A stretch of 64,000 bases of DNA from Populus alba. Taxonomy: Eukaryota > Streptophyta > Magnoliopsida > Malpighiales > Salicaceae. The stretch spans positions 10,726,001 through 10,790,000 of the forward strand of contig NC_133295.1 in assembly GCF_005239225.2 (NCBI RefSeq). The letters are read 5' to 3'. The notes under the pieces were generated by a model. It made no database searches. It saw only the letters and a program-made list of their open reading frames with translations, and was not told where the DNA came from. A program made the position numbers and the translations under genes. Of this stretch, positions 54,410 through 64,000 are shown piece after piece; position 1 is the stretch's first letter; the number at the start of each line of letters is the position of its first letter.

Positions 54410-56383
54410 TCACACCTGCGGTTCATCTAGCGTTAGAACCACCTCTCCACCGCCATGATTACTATCATCACCGACTCTGCCACCACCAGCCAAAACATTC
54501 AACAACTCAGCAGGTGCGGCAGCCACATCTTCCCCAACCAAAATTGCCACCACCTCCCGCATACTAGGCCTCCTTTGGGAATCAGGATGGCAACAAACCA
54601 ATCCAAGCTTCAACACCAACTCCATTTCCTCTGCCACAAACTCCCCCTTCATTCTTTCATCCACTGCCTCGACCACCTTCCCTTTAGCATACAGATCTCT
54701 CACCACGTCAATCAGCACTGAATCCTCATCCTCGTTTGATCCCATTTCAACCGGCTTTCTACCACAAACCACCTCCAATATCACAACTCCAAAACTATAG
54801 ACATCACTTGCGGATGTTGCTATAGCCATTGTTGCCATCTCAGGAGCCAAGTATCCCAATGTACCAACCACTCTAGTTGTATTAGGTACTTCATTGTGAC
54901 TATAAAGTTTTGCAAGGCCAAAATCTCCAAGCCTGCCTCGCATATCTGAATCTAACAATATATTGCTTGATTTAACATCCCTGTGCACAACTACCTTTTC
55001 CCAGCCATGATGGAGATAGTTTAATCCTTCAGCTACATCAGCAAGGACTTGGCGGCGTTGTTGCCAGTTCAATAGCTTCTTAGGCTTGTGGAATATGTAA
55101 CGATCGAGGCTGCCATTGGGCATGTAATCATAGACAAGCATCAGCTCACTGGCTTTTCTACACCAGCCTCGCATTTGAACTAAGTTCTTATGTTGCAGCC
55201 TGCCCATGCTCGATATCTCAGCCATGAACTCTCTTAGGCCTTGTTTAGAGTCATGATTCACGCACTTGACAGCAATATCAGAATTGTTTGAGAGAGTTCC
55301 TCTGTACACTTTCCCAAATCCACCTGAGCCCAAAAGCTGATCTATGGAGAATCCATTAGTGGCTTGACTTAATTCTCCATAGGAAAATCTATGAGGCCAA
55401 TATTCAAGCTCCCAATCTTCAATCTCATCCTCTTCTGAATCTCTCAACTTCTGCTTATACCAAAACCAAGAAACCACAAGCACGCAAATCACAAACAAAA
55501 CAACACAACCAATCGTTATCCCAGCAATAGAACCAGCTGACAACGAATTCGACGAAGATGGTAGGCTAAAAACAGGCAAATTCATAACATTTATATCTCT
55601 AGCAACACCTGTATCACTAAAACTCCAAGCTAAAACCCTTTGTGCTTCAACCCAAGTAACTTTGGAAGCGGAAAACCCCACATACATCTCCTCAGAAGTA
55701 TAATTCGCAATCACAGGATCTTTAAAACTAAGTATCGGCACAGATGGGCGAGAAACACCAACAGGGGCTACAGTAACATTAATCTGAAAATTAGGCCCAT
55801 CGAAATCAATCCACGCTCGGACATTCTGACCATTTCCCATACTGACAGGCACAAAGCCAGCAGAAGAATTGTATCCACCGGGCTTAGTTAAAGCAGACAC
55901 AGGGTTGTTCAAATCAATACCAATATGATTCCTATCAGGATCATTAAATTCTGGGTTCTGCCCAGTATCAAATTCAACAGCTAAAAGTGGCGCCGCAGAG
56001 GGTACAGTTGTATTGGTAAAAAGACCAAAGTATTGGCCAGTAAGAGCACCAGGTGGGTTAGTCCAGTTAGAGAGAACAAAAGCAAGACCAAAGCCAGGAC
56101 TTGAAGCAATGTTAGGCAATATGGAGAAGACAAAAGAAGTTGAAAAGGAAGAGAGGGTCGTTGTTGAGTTCTGGGTTTGTTTCATCTTGATTTTTGTCGG
56201 ATAAAAAGCACGTCCAAGTGGGTTCGGCTTGGTATCGTTGAGGAGTCTGATCACCGAGGTGTCGACTCTGGCATCTGGGATTAGAGTGACTCCAGGGTTT
56301 GTGGCATTGAAGGAGTTAAAGAGGAAGTCAAGGCCAAAACTGGGATAGAAGAAAAAGAAGAGGAGGAGAGGTGATCGCAGCAT
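54410..56383 (-). CDS. LECRKS1: L-type lectin-domain receptor kinase, LecRK-S.1 type (intronless, 657 aa)
   Basis: A plasma-membrane receptor kinase with an extracellular legume-lectin domain. From the ATG at 56383: signal peptide (residues 1-16, LLLFFFFYPSFG core), lectin domain about 18-255 with the metal-site phrase VEFDTGQNPEF...NHIGID, transmembrane helix about 284-308, and kinase about 350-620. Kinase marks: glycine loop LGSGGFGKVY, Lys373 (AVK), HRD at 467-469, DFG at 487-489, APE at 513-515; it is an RD kinase and should be active. The frame is open to an ATG 99 nt further upstream (56482), but the downstream ATG puts a proper signal peptide at the terminus. Kinase phrases (EDWELEYWPHRFSY, QMRGWCRK) resemble Arabidopsis LecRK-S.1 (from memory). 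These receptors act in defence or development; the ligand is unknown. Confidence 0.93.
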   Translation of the reverse strand: MLRSPLLLFFFFYPSFGLDFLFNSFNATNPGVTLIPDARVDTSVIRLLNDTKPNPLGRAFYPTKIKMKQTQNSTTTLSSFSTSFVFSILPNIASSPGFGLAFVLSNWTNPPGALTGQYFGLFTNTTVPSAAPLLAVEFDTGQNPEFNDPDRNHIGIDLNNPVSALTKPGGYNSSAGFVPVSMGNGQNVRAWIDFDGPNFQINVTVAPVGVSRPSVPILSFKDPVIANYTSEEMYVGFSASKVTWVEAQRVLAWSFSDTGVARDINVMNLPVFSLPSSSNSLSAGSIAGITIGCVVLFVICVLVVSWFWYKQKLRDSEEDEIEDWELEYWPHRFSYGELSQATNGFSIDQLLGSGGFGKVYRGTLSNNSDIAVKCVNHDSKQGLREFMAEISSMGRLQHKNLVQMRGWCRKASELMLVYDYMPNGSLDRYIFHKPKKLLNWQQRRQVLADVAEGLNYLHHGWEKVVVHRDVKSSNILLDSDMRGRLGDFGLAKLYSHNEVPNTTRVVGTLGYLAPEMATMAIATSASDVYSFGVVILEVVCGRKPVEMGSNEDEDSVLIDVVRDLYAKGKVVEAVDERMKGEFVAEEMELVLKLGLVCCHPDSQRRPSMREVVAILVGEDVAAAPAELLNVLAGGGRVGDDSNHGGGEVVLTLDEPQV

Positions 56384-56999
56384 CCCAATAGATTCCGGTG
56401 GCCGGAGGAGAGACTTGAGGAGGGATGTAGTTGGGGTTGAAATTGTAAGCACAAGTATAAAAAAATATAAACGAGGAGTCATTATTGACTATTTATTGAT
56501 TAAAGGAACCGAGCGTTGAGAATTAATGCTCTCCTTGCAATTAGGTGGGTTTTGACTCTCAGCTTCTCGTTCTGTCTCGCTTTATGCTTTTCTCAATTAT
56601 TTATTGTATTATTGACATTTGTGTTAATTGGATATTAAGTAGCTTTTGGTATATGTTTTGTAGGGTTATTTTATTTTATTTTTATGTCTCAAGTTAAAGA
56701 ATTTTAATTTTTTTAAAGTTGGGTATTGAATTCAATTTGTGTAATTTGTATTTCAAACTTAAATTTTAGCTTTTTTTGCTACAATTCTAAACTTATAGCA
56801 ATATTAGAATATAATTTAATACACTAGAAGTAATCAAATACTTTAGTATTGTGAACGTAAATAAACACTTTAATGATTCAAGATTAAAGAATTCTATTTA
56901 TTACAGCCTACTTATTTATTATCTACTAGTTAATGCCTACTGATAAGTATGTTTTGAAATTCTTATAAACTTAGTTGAATTGCATATTTAAATTATTTT
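56384..56999. other. Promoter side of the lectin kinase
   Basis: AT-rich, with no clear TATA box at the expected distance and no other gene. The in-frame extension to 56482 lies here. Confidence 0.45.
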
Positions 57000-57172
57000 T
57001 TTAGATTAATATAAGTGTCTGGGTTAATTTATATATATATTAATTAATTACACGGGTCCTGAAATTAATGATTATGTAAGTTTTTAGTGGCTATAAGATT
57101 TGTAAAATTTAAATTGATAATTAAAAAAAACAAATTTAAACTTAATTAATTAAGTTATATTTTTGAAGGTTA
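57000..57172 (-). mobile_element. tRNA-derived SINE copy, degraded
   Basis: Minus-strand match to the family: 'aatataacttaattaatt' (A-box region), 'caatttaaattttacaaatc' (B-box region, mutated), 'ttaatttcaggacccgtgta' body. Ends in 'ttatattaatctaaaa'. Confidence 0.6.
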
Positions 57173-57411
57173 AGCGCATATTTATTATTAATTTGTTGAG
57201 TTGATGTTGTGTTTGATCTTCTTCTTCTCTCTTTCGTCTTCTTTAAATAAAGAAAATTATAAAAAAAATTGTCAGACAACCACCAATCATCTTCATTCTT
57301 TCTTATTTTAAAAATGCATGACTTCTCCACTACTCCACGTAACTTGTTAGTTTTCCTTTAACAAATCTTAACCATTTCTACTCTATATATTTGATCCAAA
57401 CTTCGCCATTC

Positions 57412-57640
57412 TCTTGTGCAATATTAGTGGTCTGATTATTTTTGTATTTTAAAAATATTTTTAAAAAAATATTAATTTTTTTATTTTTATATTAACTTTA
57501 AATTAAAATTAATATGTTTTTAGTATTTTCAAATTATTTTAATGTGTTGATATTAAAAAATGATTTTTAAAAAAAATCATTAACATGTATTTTGACAAAA
57601 AAATTATTTGAAAAGCAACCGCAACCACACTAACCAATAA
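57412..57640. mobile_element. MITE of the same family as 22910-23114
   Basis: Shares 'ttttaatgtgttgatattaa', 'aaaatgatttttaaaaaa' and the right end 'atttgaaaagcaaccgcaac' followed by 'cacac'. The left end 'ttagtggtctgatt' is the weaker inverted partner. Confidence 0.55.
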
Positions 57641-58274
57641 ACTTTTAAAGCTTATAACCAAATCATGTTCTTAATTTGGCCTAAATTATATTTTTATCAA
57701 GTCCAGCCAATTATTAAGTATGTCTTTCTTGTCTTTCAGCCTAGATTACATCTTTATTAATTTTATTGTATAAAATGTATTCCTCCTTTAAACACCCAAT
57801 TAATGACATAAAAAATGGGAATTAATGGGTGGTGAGATTGGTTTTACTCTTCCCAAGATAATTTCAAATCTCCATGTATCCATATCTTAGTAATCTTCAT
57901 GTTAATTTAAATTTCAAGCTCTCTTTTTTCCTCTTTATTACATGTTAAAAATCTCATACTTTCTTTTTTTCTCCTTACTTTTTTCTCTTTTTTTATTCAC
58001 TTGTTGACATAATCTTCCTTTTTGTTTTTCTTTACGAACCCTTAAGAATGTTAAAAAAAAGTGACCCCGAATCCTCAAATAAAGAGATCATGGATGAAGT
58101 CCCTCCTCGTCTTTTTGTTCCCCAAATGGCAGCAATCCTACACGCCTATAAAGCATTGTTCCTCTCTTCTTACCAAAAGTTCTTTCATCTCTAACTTCTT
58201 AATTCTTCTTCTGCAAAGCTCTATCATTCCAATCTTTATTTTATCTAGATACCCAACCCGTGTTTGTTTTTGTG

Positions 58275-58445
58275 TTTTTAACCTATTTTTTAAAATATTT
58301 TTTATTTAAAAAATATTAAATTAATATTTTTTATATTTTTATTATGTTAATGTAAAAAAAATTAAAATCATGAGAAAAATCATTTTAATATTTTTTTTCA
58401 ATTGAAAAACATTTTTATAAAACACCATATACCATATTTCCAAAC
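58275..58445. repeat. AT-rich MITE-like dispersed repeat
   Basis: 'cctattttttaaaatatttt', 'attaaattaatattttttat' and the end 'atttccaaacacatatt' place it in the family of 10795-11000. Confidence 0.45.
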
Positions 58446-59294
58446 ACATATTAAACTAAAGCTGATAATCATGTCATGATAAAAACAATTGCTCATGTAT
58501 ATTTTATTACCCTACTATATTAAAAGAAAAGAAAAAAACTTCATCCCTTTTGAAATAATTATGTCGATTGAGTCATAAGAGAAAATCTCTTACATGATTT
58601 AATTTTAAATCTAATCTAGACAAGAAGTTGGATTGGGGGGGTTTAATAATGCCAATTTCATCCCTTTTCTTCTCAACTTAATCATCATACTTTTTTTTTT
58701 TACCGGTCAGCCCGAGTTGTCTTTAGATTAGTCAAGTTGACTGGGTCACATTGGATCAATTCTTATATGGTTTAATTTTAAACTCATATTAGATAAAAAA
58801 GCCAGATTAAAAGGTTTTAAAATTAACATCTTAGATTGAGTTTAATAACAATATCAAATAATTTTTATTTTTTTTTAATATATTTTTTTTGAAATAATTA
58901 ATTTCTTTATCCCATCCACAATGTAGTACAGCCTATAAAATATAGTTAATAATCTAAACTTCATTACAACATCATTATGTTTGAATTCAAACACAGAAAC
59001 TCTTCAGCACCAACAAAGTCTTTGGTTCATAAAATCAAATAGCAAGATTTTTACGTTTTGTCCTTTTTATTAATTTATTGAAGGAGATAAGGTGTGAATT
59101 CTTAAAAGCTAAATAATCCAAAACTACCCTGAATTCTGGATCAAACTAAACTTATTTCTCAAACTTTAATTTCTTATTTGACTAAAAAAATAGATCTTTC
59201 TGTTCAGACTTTCATCCCTATTGGATTTTTTTTTTTTCAATTCATGTATTTTCATGACACGTGATATATTGTTAAGAAAATTAATAAGAAAATC
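58446..59294. other. Intergenic DNA with a dispersed repeat
   Basis: 58600-58870 ('tagattagtcaagttgactg', 'aaaaggttttaaaattaaca') is related to the duplicated block at 61990-63015. No gene recognised. Confidence 0.5.
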
Positions 59295-59464
59295 TTGAGG
59301 GGTATAACTTACTGGTCAGATTCTAGATTTGTTTTTTAAAAATTACTAATTTGAGTCTCACAAATTTCAAGATCACTGAAAGTTTAAATGCTCATTAACT
59401 TCAGGACTCGTAGGATTAGTCGAGGTGTGTACAAGCTGGCCCGGATATCCACAATTAAAAAAAA
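59295..59464 (+). mobile_element. tRNA-derived SINE copy, well preserved
   Basis: 'ttgaggggtataacttactg' (A-box region), 'actaatttgagtctcacaaa' (B box), 'cattaacttcaggactcgta', 'gatccacaattaaaaaaaac' type 3' end with 'ggcccggatatccac'. Same layout as 28633-28804. Confidence 0.7.
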
Positions 59465-59934
59465 CATAGAGAAAGCCTAGCTTTTTCAGCAAGAATAATT
59501 CAATGTATAATTAATTGAATCAATTTTTCTAAGTTCCAAATGCTTAATCACAAAGTGATGATTCTGCATAATTGACAACCGATCTTTTATTTATTTAATT
59601 ATGGTTACTTTTACTTTTTATATGATTTAATTTTGTAACTTCGACACCCCATCTTTTGGTCTCTCACTTTTTTTCCAAGGGGTATAAATTAGACACTTGG
59701 ATGTGCATGCATCGTTTACTAGACATGGATCGTGTGAAAAAGGAATATAAGTTTCTTATCTTAATGCTGTTCTTTCTTTTTCCTTCAAGGAAAAAGAAAG
59801 TTCAACATGTTGTCTCCTTCATCAATTTGCAAATGAAAGTATCTCTTTGACCACTTCGCATTGATGGCAAGAGGATACAAACCCGCGTTGAAAGCGTGTG
59901 CGGTCAACTTTTTTAGGGAATTATTAGATTTCAT

Positions 59935-60370
59935 ATGTTTTAATATGTATAAAGTTGTTTTAAAAAACAATTCAAATAATTTTTTTTTAATATTTTTATA
60001 TTATTTTAATATATTAATATCAAAAATACATTTTAAAAGATAAAAGAAACATTATTTCAATATATTTCTAAACAAAAATAGCTTTGAAAAACAATTGTTA
60101 GTTTGTTAGTATCGTTCCAATTCCAAACAGGCTCTATATCATTAAACTTATTGATTGTTTGGATTGATGCTTACAATTTTCAGATGTTTGTGAGTGTGGT
60201 ACGGTTCAAAGTATTTTTTACTTAGAACTATATCAAAATAATATATTTTTTATTTTTAAAAAAATTAATGTTTATATTAGTACATCAACATGATCTAAAA
60301 ATATAAAAAAAAAACATATGAAAAACATGATTTCAAATACATTCCTAAACATTGTTCCGTGCTAGAGCTT
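59935..60370. repeat. Two adjacent AT-rich MITE-like repeats
   Basis: First unit about 59935-60130, ending 'ttccaattccaaacaggc'. Second about 60150-60365, with 'ttgtttggattgatg', 'gtggtacggttcaaagtatt' and the end 'acattcctaaacattgttc'. Both show the family's inverted 'tttgg ... ccaaa' ends. Confidence 0.5.
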
Positions 60371-61177
60371 TTACATTACCAAGTTCAAAGAATTGCTCAA
60401 AAGCATTGGCTTGAATATTTGAAAATTACATGGAGAATTTTGAAAAAAGAGGGGACCAGCTAGTATTTATTGGATGCATATTGTCATTTTGACAAACATG
60501 CTTAGCTTATTACTTGTTCGACTCTCTCAATTAATGGCCAAAATAATGATCGGCCGTAGATTCCTCTTATTTTATGGTCGGATTGCAAATTGCCAAATTC
60601 AATCAATTTTCCTATTATATGGGTCTCATGGTACGTCGAGGCTTCTTACCTTATGGTCTAAGACTGAACACCAGAATTAGGGCACCGACCGGATTCTCAT
60701 TATTTGAATTCAGTGACCATTGCAATTTTCTTGATTCTCCTAATTACGGCTAAAGCTCAAAATTGGCACCCCATGACCTCTTTAAAAAAGCAATTAAAAA
60801 GGTTTTTGGCATACACTTCTTCAAGGATGTGCATAGAGGGATTGAGCGATCCATTAGTAGAAGTTCTCTTTTCCAAATCACCCCTGATCTTGGTATATAT
60901 TTTCCGAGTCCCTATTATTCATAAGAAAGTTTCAAAGAGTACTTAGCTAGCGTTTTAGAACATGATCTAAATATTGTTTTGATACCAAAAAAATTAACAT
61001 CAGAATAAAACAAGTAATTTTTTTATTTGATGTATTTTTTATGTTTATAAATCCATTGGTAATTATATTACCGATGGAATAACCAATAAAATAAAAATTT
61101 TCAAGGAAAATTTTCTAATGAGTAGCAATCATCTATAAACCTGTCGGTAAAAATTATGCTGATTAATCAATTTTTTT
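60371..61177. other. Intergenic DNA, no gene seen
   Basis: 60430-60950 has balanced composition and two frames of 68 and 80 codons on the plus strand, neither with a recognised domain. Confidence 0.45.
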
Positions 61178-61343
61178 ATTAATGTGGATGTCCAAGCCAA
61201 CTTATGTACCTCGACTAACTCTATGGGCCTTGAAGTTAACGATTATGTAAGTCTCTAGTAGTACTGAAGTTTGTAAAACTTAAATTAATGATTTTTAAAA
61301 AATAAATTTAGAAATTAACCAGTTAAACTATATATTTAGTTAA
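61178..61343 (-). mobile_element. tRNA-derived SINE copy
   Basis: Minus strand: 'atatatagtttaactggtta' (A-box region), 'cattaatttaagttttacaa' (B-box region), 'cgttaacttcaaggcccata', and the conserved 3' end 'ttggacatccacattaataa'. Confidence 0.65.
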
Positions 61344-61504
61344 TATTTTTAACTCGATCGGTTGTATCCTTTTAAAGAACCGGAATATCTAAGAGATGTA
61401 GTGGAACAATTACTGTCTAAAGCTAAGAATCAAGAGGTGGCGGTAGCTAACTGCGATTCAAATTAGGGAACTTCTTAATAGAAAGTTGAAGTTTAACTTC
61501 TTAA

Positions 61505-61732
61505 GAGTTGACTTTTGGTGTGGTCAGTGGAGAAGAAGGTTCTATTCAACCATTTCCCACTGAAGAGTTGACTTTTGGTGTGGTCCGTGGTGAAGAAGAT
61601 TCTATTCAACCATTTCCCACTGGATTTGTCAAGGCCAAGGAAGAGGTACGGAACCAGAACCCATCCCTTGATTTCTTTTCTTCTCTTTCCTGGGCCCAAA
61701 GAACTTATTCTTGTAAATTAACCCCTCCTTGA
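61505..61732 (+). other. Short open frame with a 20-residue tandem duplication
   Basis: A 60-bp unit is present twice (61505-61564 and 61565-61622) with four or so changes. It encodes ELTFGVV-x-GEE-x-SIQPFPT in both copies. The frame continues to a stop at 61730-61732 and is closed just upstream by TAA at 61502-61504, with no ATG. It looks like an exon remnant or degraded gene; the family is not recognised. Confidence 0.4.
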
Positions 61733-61989
61733 GTTCATTTTCTATATTTCCACACACCCATATCAGTCCTTTTCATCTATGTGTCTTTTCCTTTTGTAAA
61801 TTTACCCCATTATTTATTTAATTAAAAAAAAAAAAAGCTTTACCTACCAAATTTTTTATTAAATCATTTTTCGTTTTTTTTTTACCTACTTTCTAAAAGA
61901 ACAGGGTATTTCACTGTTTCTATGAGCTGCCCTACCCTGTTTTTTTTTTCTTTTTCTTTTCAAACTTTATCTTTTTAAGTTTTTTTTAA

Positions 61990-63015
61990 TTTTATTCTTC
62001 AATATTATATTAATTTTGAATTTATCTTCATAATTTAATTCATTTTGTTTTCTATAAAGTTATCACAATCTCAAATACACATCTTAATATTTAGTTGTTG
62101 CTTAATTTTATAAGCATTTATTTTTGTAATTATATCATTAATAAAAAAATAGTTAAAAAAACAAACAAAACTATTAAATCTAGTAAACTTTGTAACCCGA
62201 ACCATGTATTTGAAGGTTTAGCTATGAAGTCCGGATCAATTTAATATGTCACCATTTTAATATTAAAAAAATATGTCATTTTGAAAAATATTTCAAGTAA
62301 AACCATATTTTTTATTGGTTATTTGAGTTACTTTTAGATCCGTCAAGTCGACTAAATTATGTTTAGACAACTTCTATGTGGATTAGTTTTAAACTTGGGC
62401 TAAACAATGAGTTAAGTTGAGAGGTTTTAAAGTTAATCCGTTAGATCATACTTTTTTTCTTCTTTTTTTTTATATAAAAAATTCCATCTTTCATTTTTTT
62501 TTTCTTTTTGATTGAATTCTTTTTTACTAGTTTTTTTTTTTTCAATTTTATCCTTCAATATTTGATTAATTTTGAGTTGGTCTTCATATTTGTTTCAATT
62601 TATTTTCTATGAGGTTATTATAGTCTCGAATAAATATCTAGTATTTTGATTGGTATTTAATTTTACAAATGTTTATTTTTGTTATCATATTATTAAGTAA
62701 AAAATACTATAAAAAAATATTAAACATAATGGAATTCATGATCTGGATCGCGAGTTTAACAAGTTAAGTCGTGAAGTCCAAGTCGATCCAATATGTCATC
62801 ATCTTAATATTAAAAAAAAAAAGATGTTGTCTAAAGTTTTTTTGTTATGTCAAGCCACACTTTTTACTAATAATTTAGGTTGGTTTTTTATCCAACAAGT
62901 AGATTGGATCACATCAAGATAACTCTTAAAACATAAGCTATGCAAGAAATTGGGTTGAGAGGTTTCAAAATTAATCTACTGGGTCAAATTTAATACCAGT
63001 ACCAAATAATTTTCT
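61990..63015. repeat. Direct duplication, two units of about 550 bp
   Basis: 'attttattcttcaatatta' near 61990 and 'attttatccttcaatattt' near 62545 start parallel stretches. These continue through 'gttttctataaagttatcac' / 'attttctatgaggttattat', 'gtgaagtcc' / 'atgaagtcc', and 'ttgagaggttt' in both. Divergence is considerable, so the duplication is old. Related single copies lie at 58600-58870 and around 27240-27290. Confidence 0.65.
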
Positions 63016-64000
63016 ATTATCTAATTTTTTTATATTTTTTAAAAAATTAATCTAACCTATAGTGTATACACTGTATAGCATGGGCCAATAAACTAATACA
63101 CACACCATGCATGTACATGTAGTAAAGAAAGCATCACCATTGAAGGATTTTCTAGAAAATGTTATTAATTTTTTTTATATAAATTAATCTCATTGTTTCA
63201 TTAAGTACTTATCTATATCATACAACTTAAAACTCTATATGATATAAAAGAAACTTAAAATCACCCCTTAGCTGTATCATAACTTATGTGCACTTTATAT
63301 TGACTATATATAATTATAATATTGTTTAATATCAGGTCAATAAAAAATAAATAATTTAAATTAAAAACTAATTAAATTATATCAAAATTTTGTTAAACTA
63401 ATTTTATTTTATTAATGAAAATGATGCAATATTTTTTTTATCTTTAGACCAAAACAATCAATAATTAAAATTAAAAAATAATAAAATTATATCAAAATTA
63501 GTCAATCTAACTTTATTTTATTAATGAAAATGATAAAATATTTTATTTATCTTTAGACCAAAACAATTTTTGATATTCATGATGATAAAAAATGAACCTT
63601 TGTTTATTGCATAAAGACAAAATTTTCCTATAATTAATAACACATGATATGAAGAATATTATTTTAACTTCCAAGTAGTTGTGTCAAGTCACAGCAATCG
63701 TTGGATCGATATTCATCTTTTTTTTTTTCTTTTCTTTTCTAGATGATTCCTTATGTCATGCGGTCTAATGCTAAGAATTGAAATTAAAACTTTCAACATT
63801 TGGATCAAATTCTTATCACTTATTATTCGAACCTTTACCTGTTAAAATCTAAGTTTGGTCCTCTAAGTTTGCTTCTTTTTTAGTTTAGTCATTGAATTTT
63901 TATTTTTATTTTTCGGGTCAACCGCATATTTTTCTCATAAGTTCTTTCAATTTCCCCCTAATTACGCCTTTTTACAGTCCTCTCATCCCTCCGGTTTCTT
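63016..64000. other. AT-rich intergenic DNA, no gene seen
   Basis: A local duplication ('accaaaacaatca' region near 63449 and 'accaaaacaattt' near 63557, with preceding 'tattttattaatgaaaatga') gives a period of about 110 bp over 63340-63570. No gene recognised. Confidence 0.5.

Noticed and set aside
54455..56204. Plus-strand frames across the lectin kinase
   Set aside because: Antisense shadows of a full-length, motif-complete coding sequence.

Overview
The window is nuclear DNA of a flowering plant. Introns are spliced with AT-rich plant-type GT/AG sites, exons are GC-richer than the very AT-rich background, and about half of the sequence is repeats. Protein resemblance and repeat types (tRNA-derived SINEs, a TRIM with an initiator-Met primer site, Tourist-like and AT-rich MITEs) suggest a woody dicot, most likely Populus or Salix (inference from memory; no search was run).

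I can support five host genes. (1) 2926-10237, minus: a 12-exon peroxisomal copper amine oxidase of 775 aa with a topaquinone motif and a C-terminal AKL import signal. (2) 29975-34104, minus: a 10-exon DEAD-box RNA helicase of the RH30/p68 (DBP2) group, about 629 aa. (3) 37330-39023, minus: a 4-exon universal-stress-protein-like protein of 230 aa. (4) 46387-49424, plus: an 8-exon ferric reduction oxidase of the FRO8 type, 724 aa. (5) 54410-56383, minus: an intronless L-type lectin receptor kinase resembling LecRK-S.1, 657 aa. Exon joins were worked out by hand from splice sites, and all reading phases close.

The space between genes is mobile DNA and its decay products. 10.8-28.8 kb holds AT-rich MITEs, SINEs, a decayed Ty1/copia pol fragment (16.7-18.3 kb), a three-LTR TRIM array (18.6-19.1 kb), a 1058-bp Tourist-like MITE with TTA target duplication (23978-25035) plus a truncated relative, a TRIM interrupted by a MITE (22.7-23.2 kb), and a four-unit tandem array of about 243 bp (26.3-27.2 kb). 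34-37 kb holds a (TA)25 tract, a second three-LTR TRIM array and a 315-bp duplication. 40.8-44.7 kb is a 5'-truncated copia element on the minus strand with one LTR. 49823-52328 is a 2.5-kb terminal-repeat element flanked by AGTCA duplications, with its own TATA box, read as a solo LTR. 57-64 kb holds more SINEs, MITEs and a duplicated block of about 0.55 kb.

The five genes are unrelated neighbours, not a pathway cluster. I found no convincing previously undescribed system. The points most worth checking are a damaged-looking 5' splice site in the amine oxidase, the ambiguous first donor of the helicase, a small foldback near 15.0 kb, and the recombined or nested small retroelements.
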